From Legionellales bacterium UBA2469 (GTDB lineage: Bacteria > Pseudomonadota > Gammaproteobacteria > Legionellales > Legionellaceae): DNA of 5,862 nt. This document shows, one piece after another, positions 5,719-5,862 of the stretch; within the stretch, counting starts at the first letter, position 1, and each line of letters starts with the position of its first letter. The stretch is taken from positions 43,695 to 49,556 of the forward strand of contig DDPL01000025.1 in assembly GCA_002342175.1 (NCBI GenBank), read 5' to 3'. The notes beneath the pieces were generated by a model, which saw only the letters and a program-made list of their open reading frames with translations, made no database searches and was not told the DNA's origin. Made by a program: the position numbers and the translations under genes.

Positions 5719-5862
5719 ATGAAAATATTAACCATTCCTCTGGAAGAACACTTCTACATACAGATGGGATCTCAAAAAATTAAGCTCATTACGTTTGCTA
5801 CGCCTGAGCCCGGAAACATCAAATTTGGAATTGAAGCATCAAGAGATGTAAAAGTACATCGC
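5719..5862 (+). CDS. Divergent CsrA/RsmA-family RNA-binding protein (partial, C-terminus beyond window)
   Basis: The first 48 codons encode a CsrA-type protein. CsrA is a small homodimer that binds GGA-containing mRNA leaders and controls translation and stability. The fold is recognisable from MKILT (CsrA MLILT), GNIKFGI (32-38) and EASRDVKVHR (39-48), which aligns with NAPKEVAVHR of E. coli CsrA. Arg48 matches the RNA-contacting Arg44. Two features are unusual: Arg6-Arg7 of CsrA are replaced by Ile6-Pro7, and about four extra residues are spread over the turns near 15-19 and 27-31. It is therefore a paralog, not the housekeeping csrA. L. pneumophila has several paralogs; one, csrR, is as I recall encoded beside rpsF, so orthology is plausible but not shown. 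The start is ATG 5719 with AGG five bases upstream. The C-terminal helix is off the edge. Confidence 0.85.
   Translation, partial: MKILTIPLEEHFYIQMGSQKIKLITFATPEPGNIKFGIEASRDVKVHR

Overview
The window is low-GC DNA (by eye mid-30s % GC) from a gammaproteobacterium. The best fit is Legionella or a close relative in Legionellales. Three things point there: the gammaproteobacterial block rpsF-rpsR-(DUF2232-type membrane gene)-rplI with no priB; a divergent CsrA paralog beyond rpsF, a place where I recall L. pneumophila carrying one; and a secreted four-cysteine protein that loosely recalls the EnhB-like proteins of Legionella. The genus is an inference. The gene families are read directly from the sequence.

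Layout, left to right. (1) Positions 1-1131, minus strand: the first 377 codons of an aldehyde dehydrogenase of the succinate-semialdehyde dehydrogenase (Sad/YneI) type. It runs off the left edge. (2) 1132-1212: a short divergent promoter region. (3) 1213-2551, plus strand: three overlapping genes, namely an exported small Cys-containing protein, a thioredoxin/peroxiredoxin-like protein with a CNHC motif, and a small CutA-like protein of the NIF3/YqfO insert type. (4) 2554-2586: a strong bidirectional terminator between convergent units. (5) 2605-4573, minus strand: the ribosomal operon rpsF (S6), rpsR (S18), a polytopic membrane protein, rplI (L9). Two of its junctions are TAATG stop/start junctions. 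It has a recognisable promoter, and a leader hairpin that covers the rpsF Shine-Dalgarno. (6) 4753-5640, plus strand: a membrane PAP2 phosphatase/transferase of the Aur1-like type, starting at TTG behind a strong but possibly masked Shine-Dalgarno. (7) 5719 to the right edge: the first 48 codons of a CsrA-like RNA-binding protein with its own promoter.

The ribosomal block is ordinary housekeeping. The likeliest regulatory interest lies in three places: the CsrA paralog, which has lost the Arg6 contact; the rpsF leader hairpin; and the hairpin at the PAP2 start. I found no mobile element, CRISPR array, tRNA or rRNA, and no clear evidence of a new multigene system. The nearest candidate is the translationally coupled three-gene cluster at 1213-2551, whose joint role is unknown.
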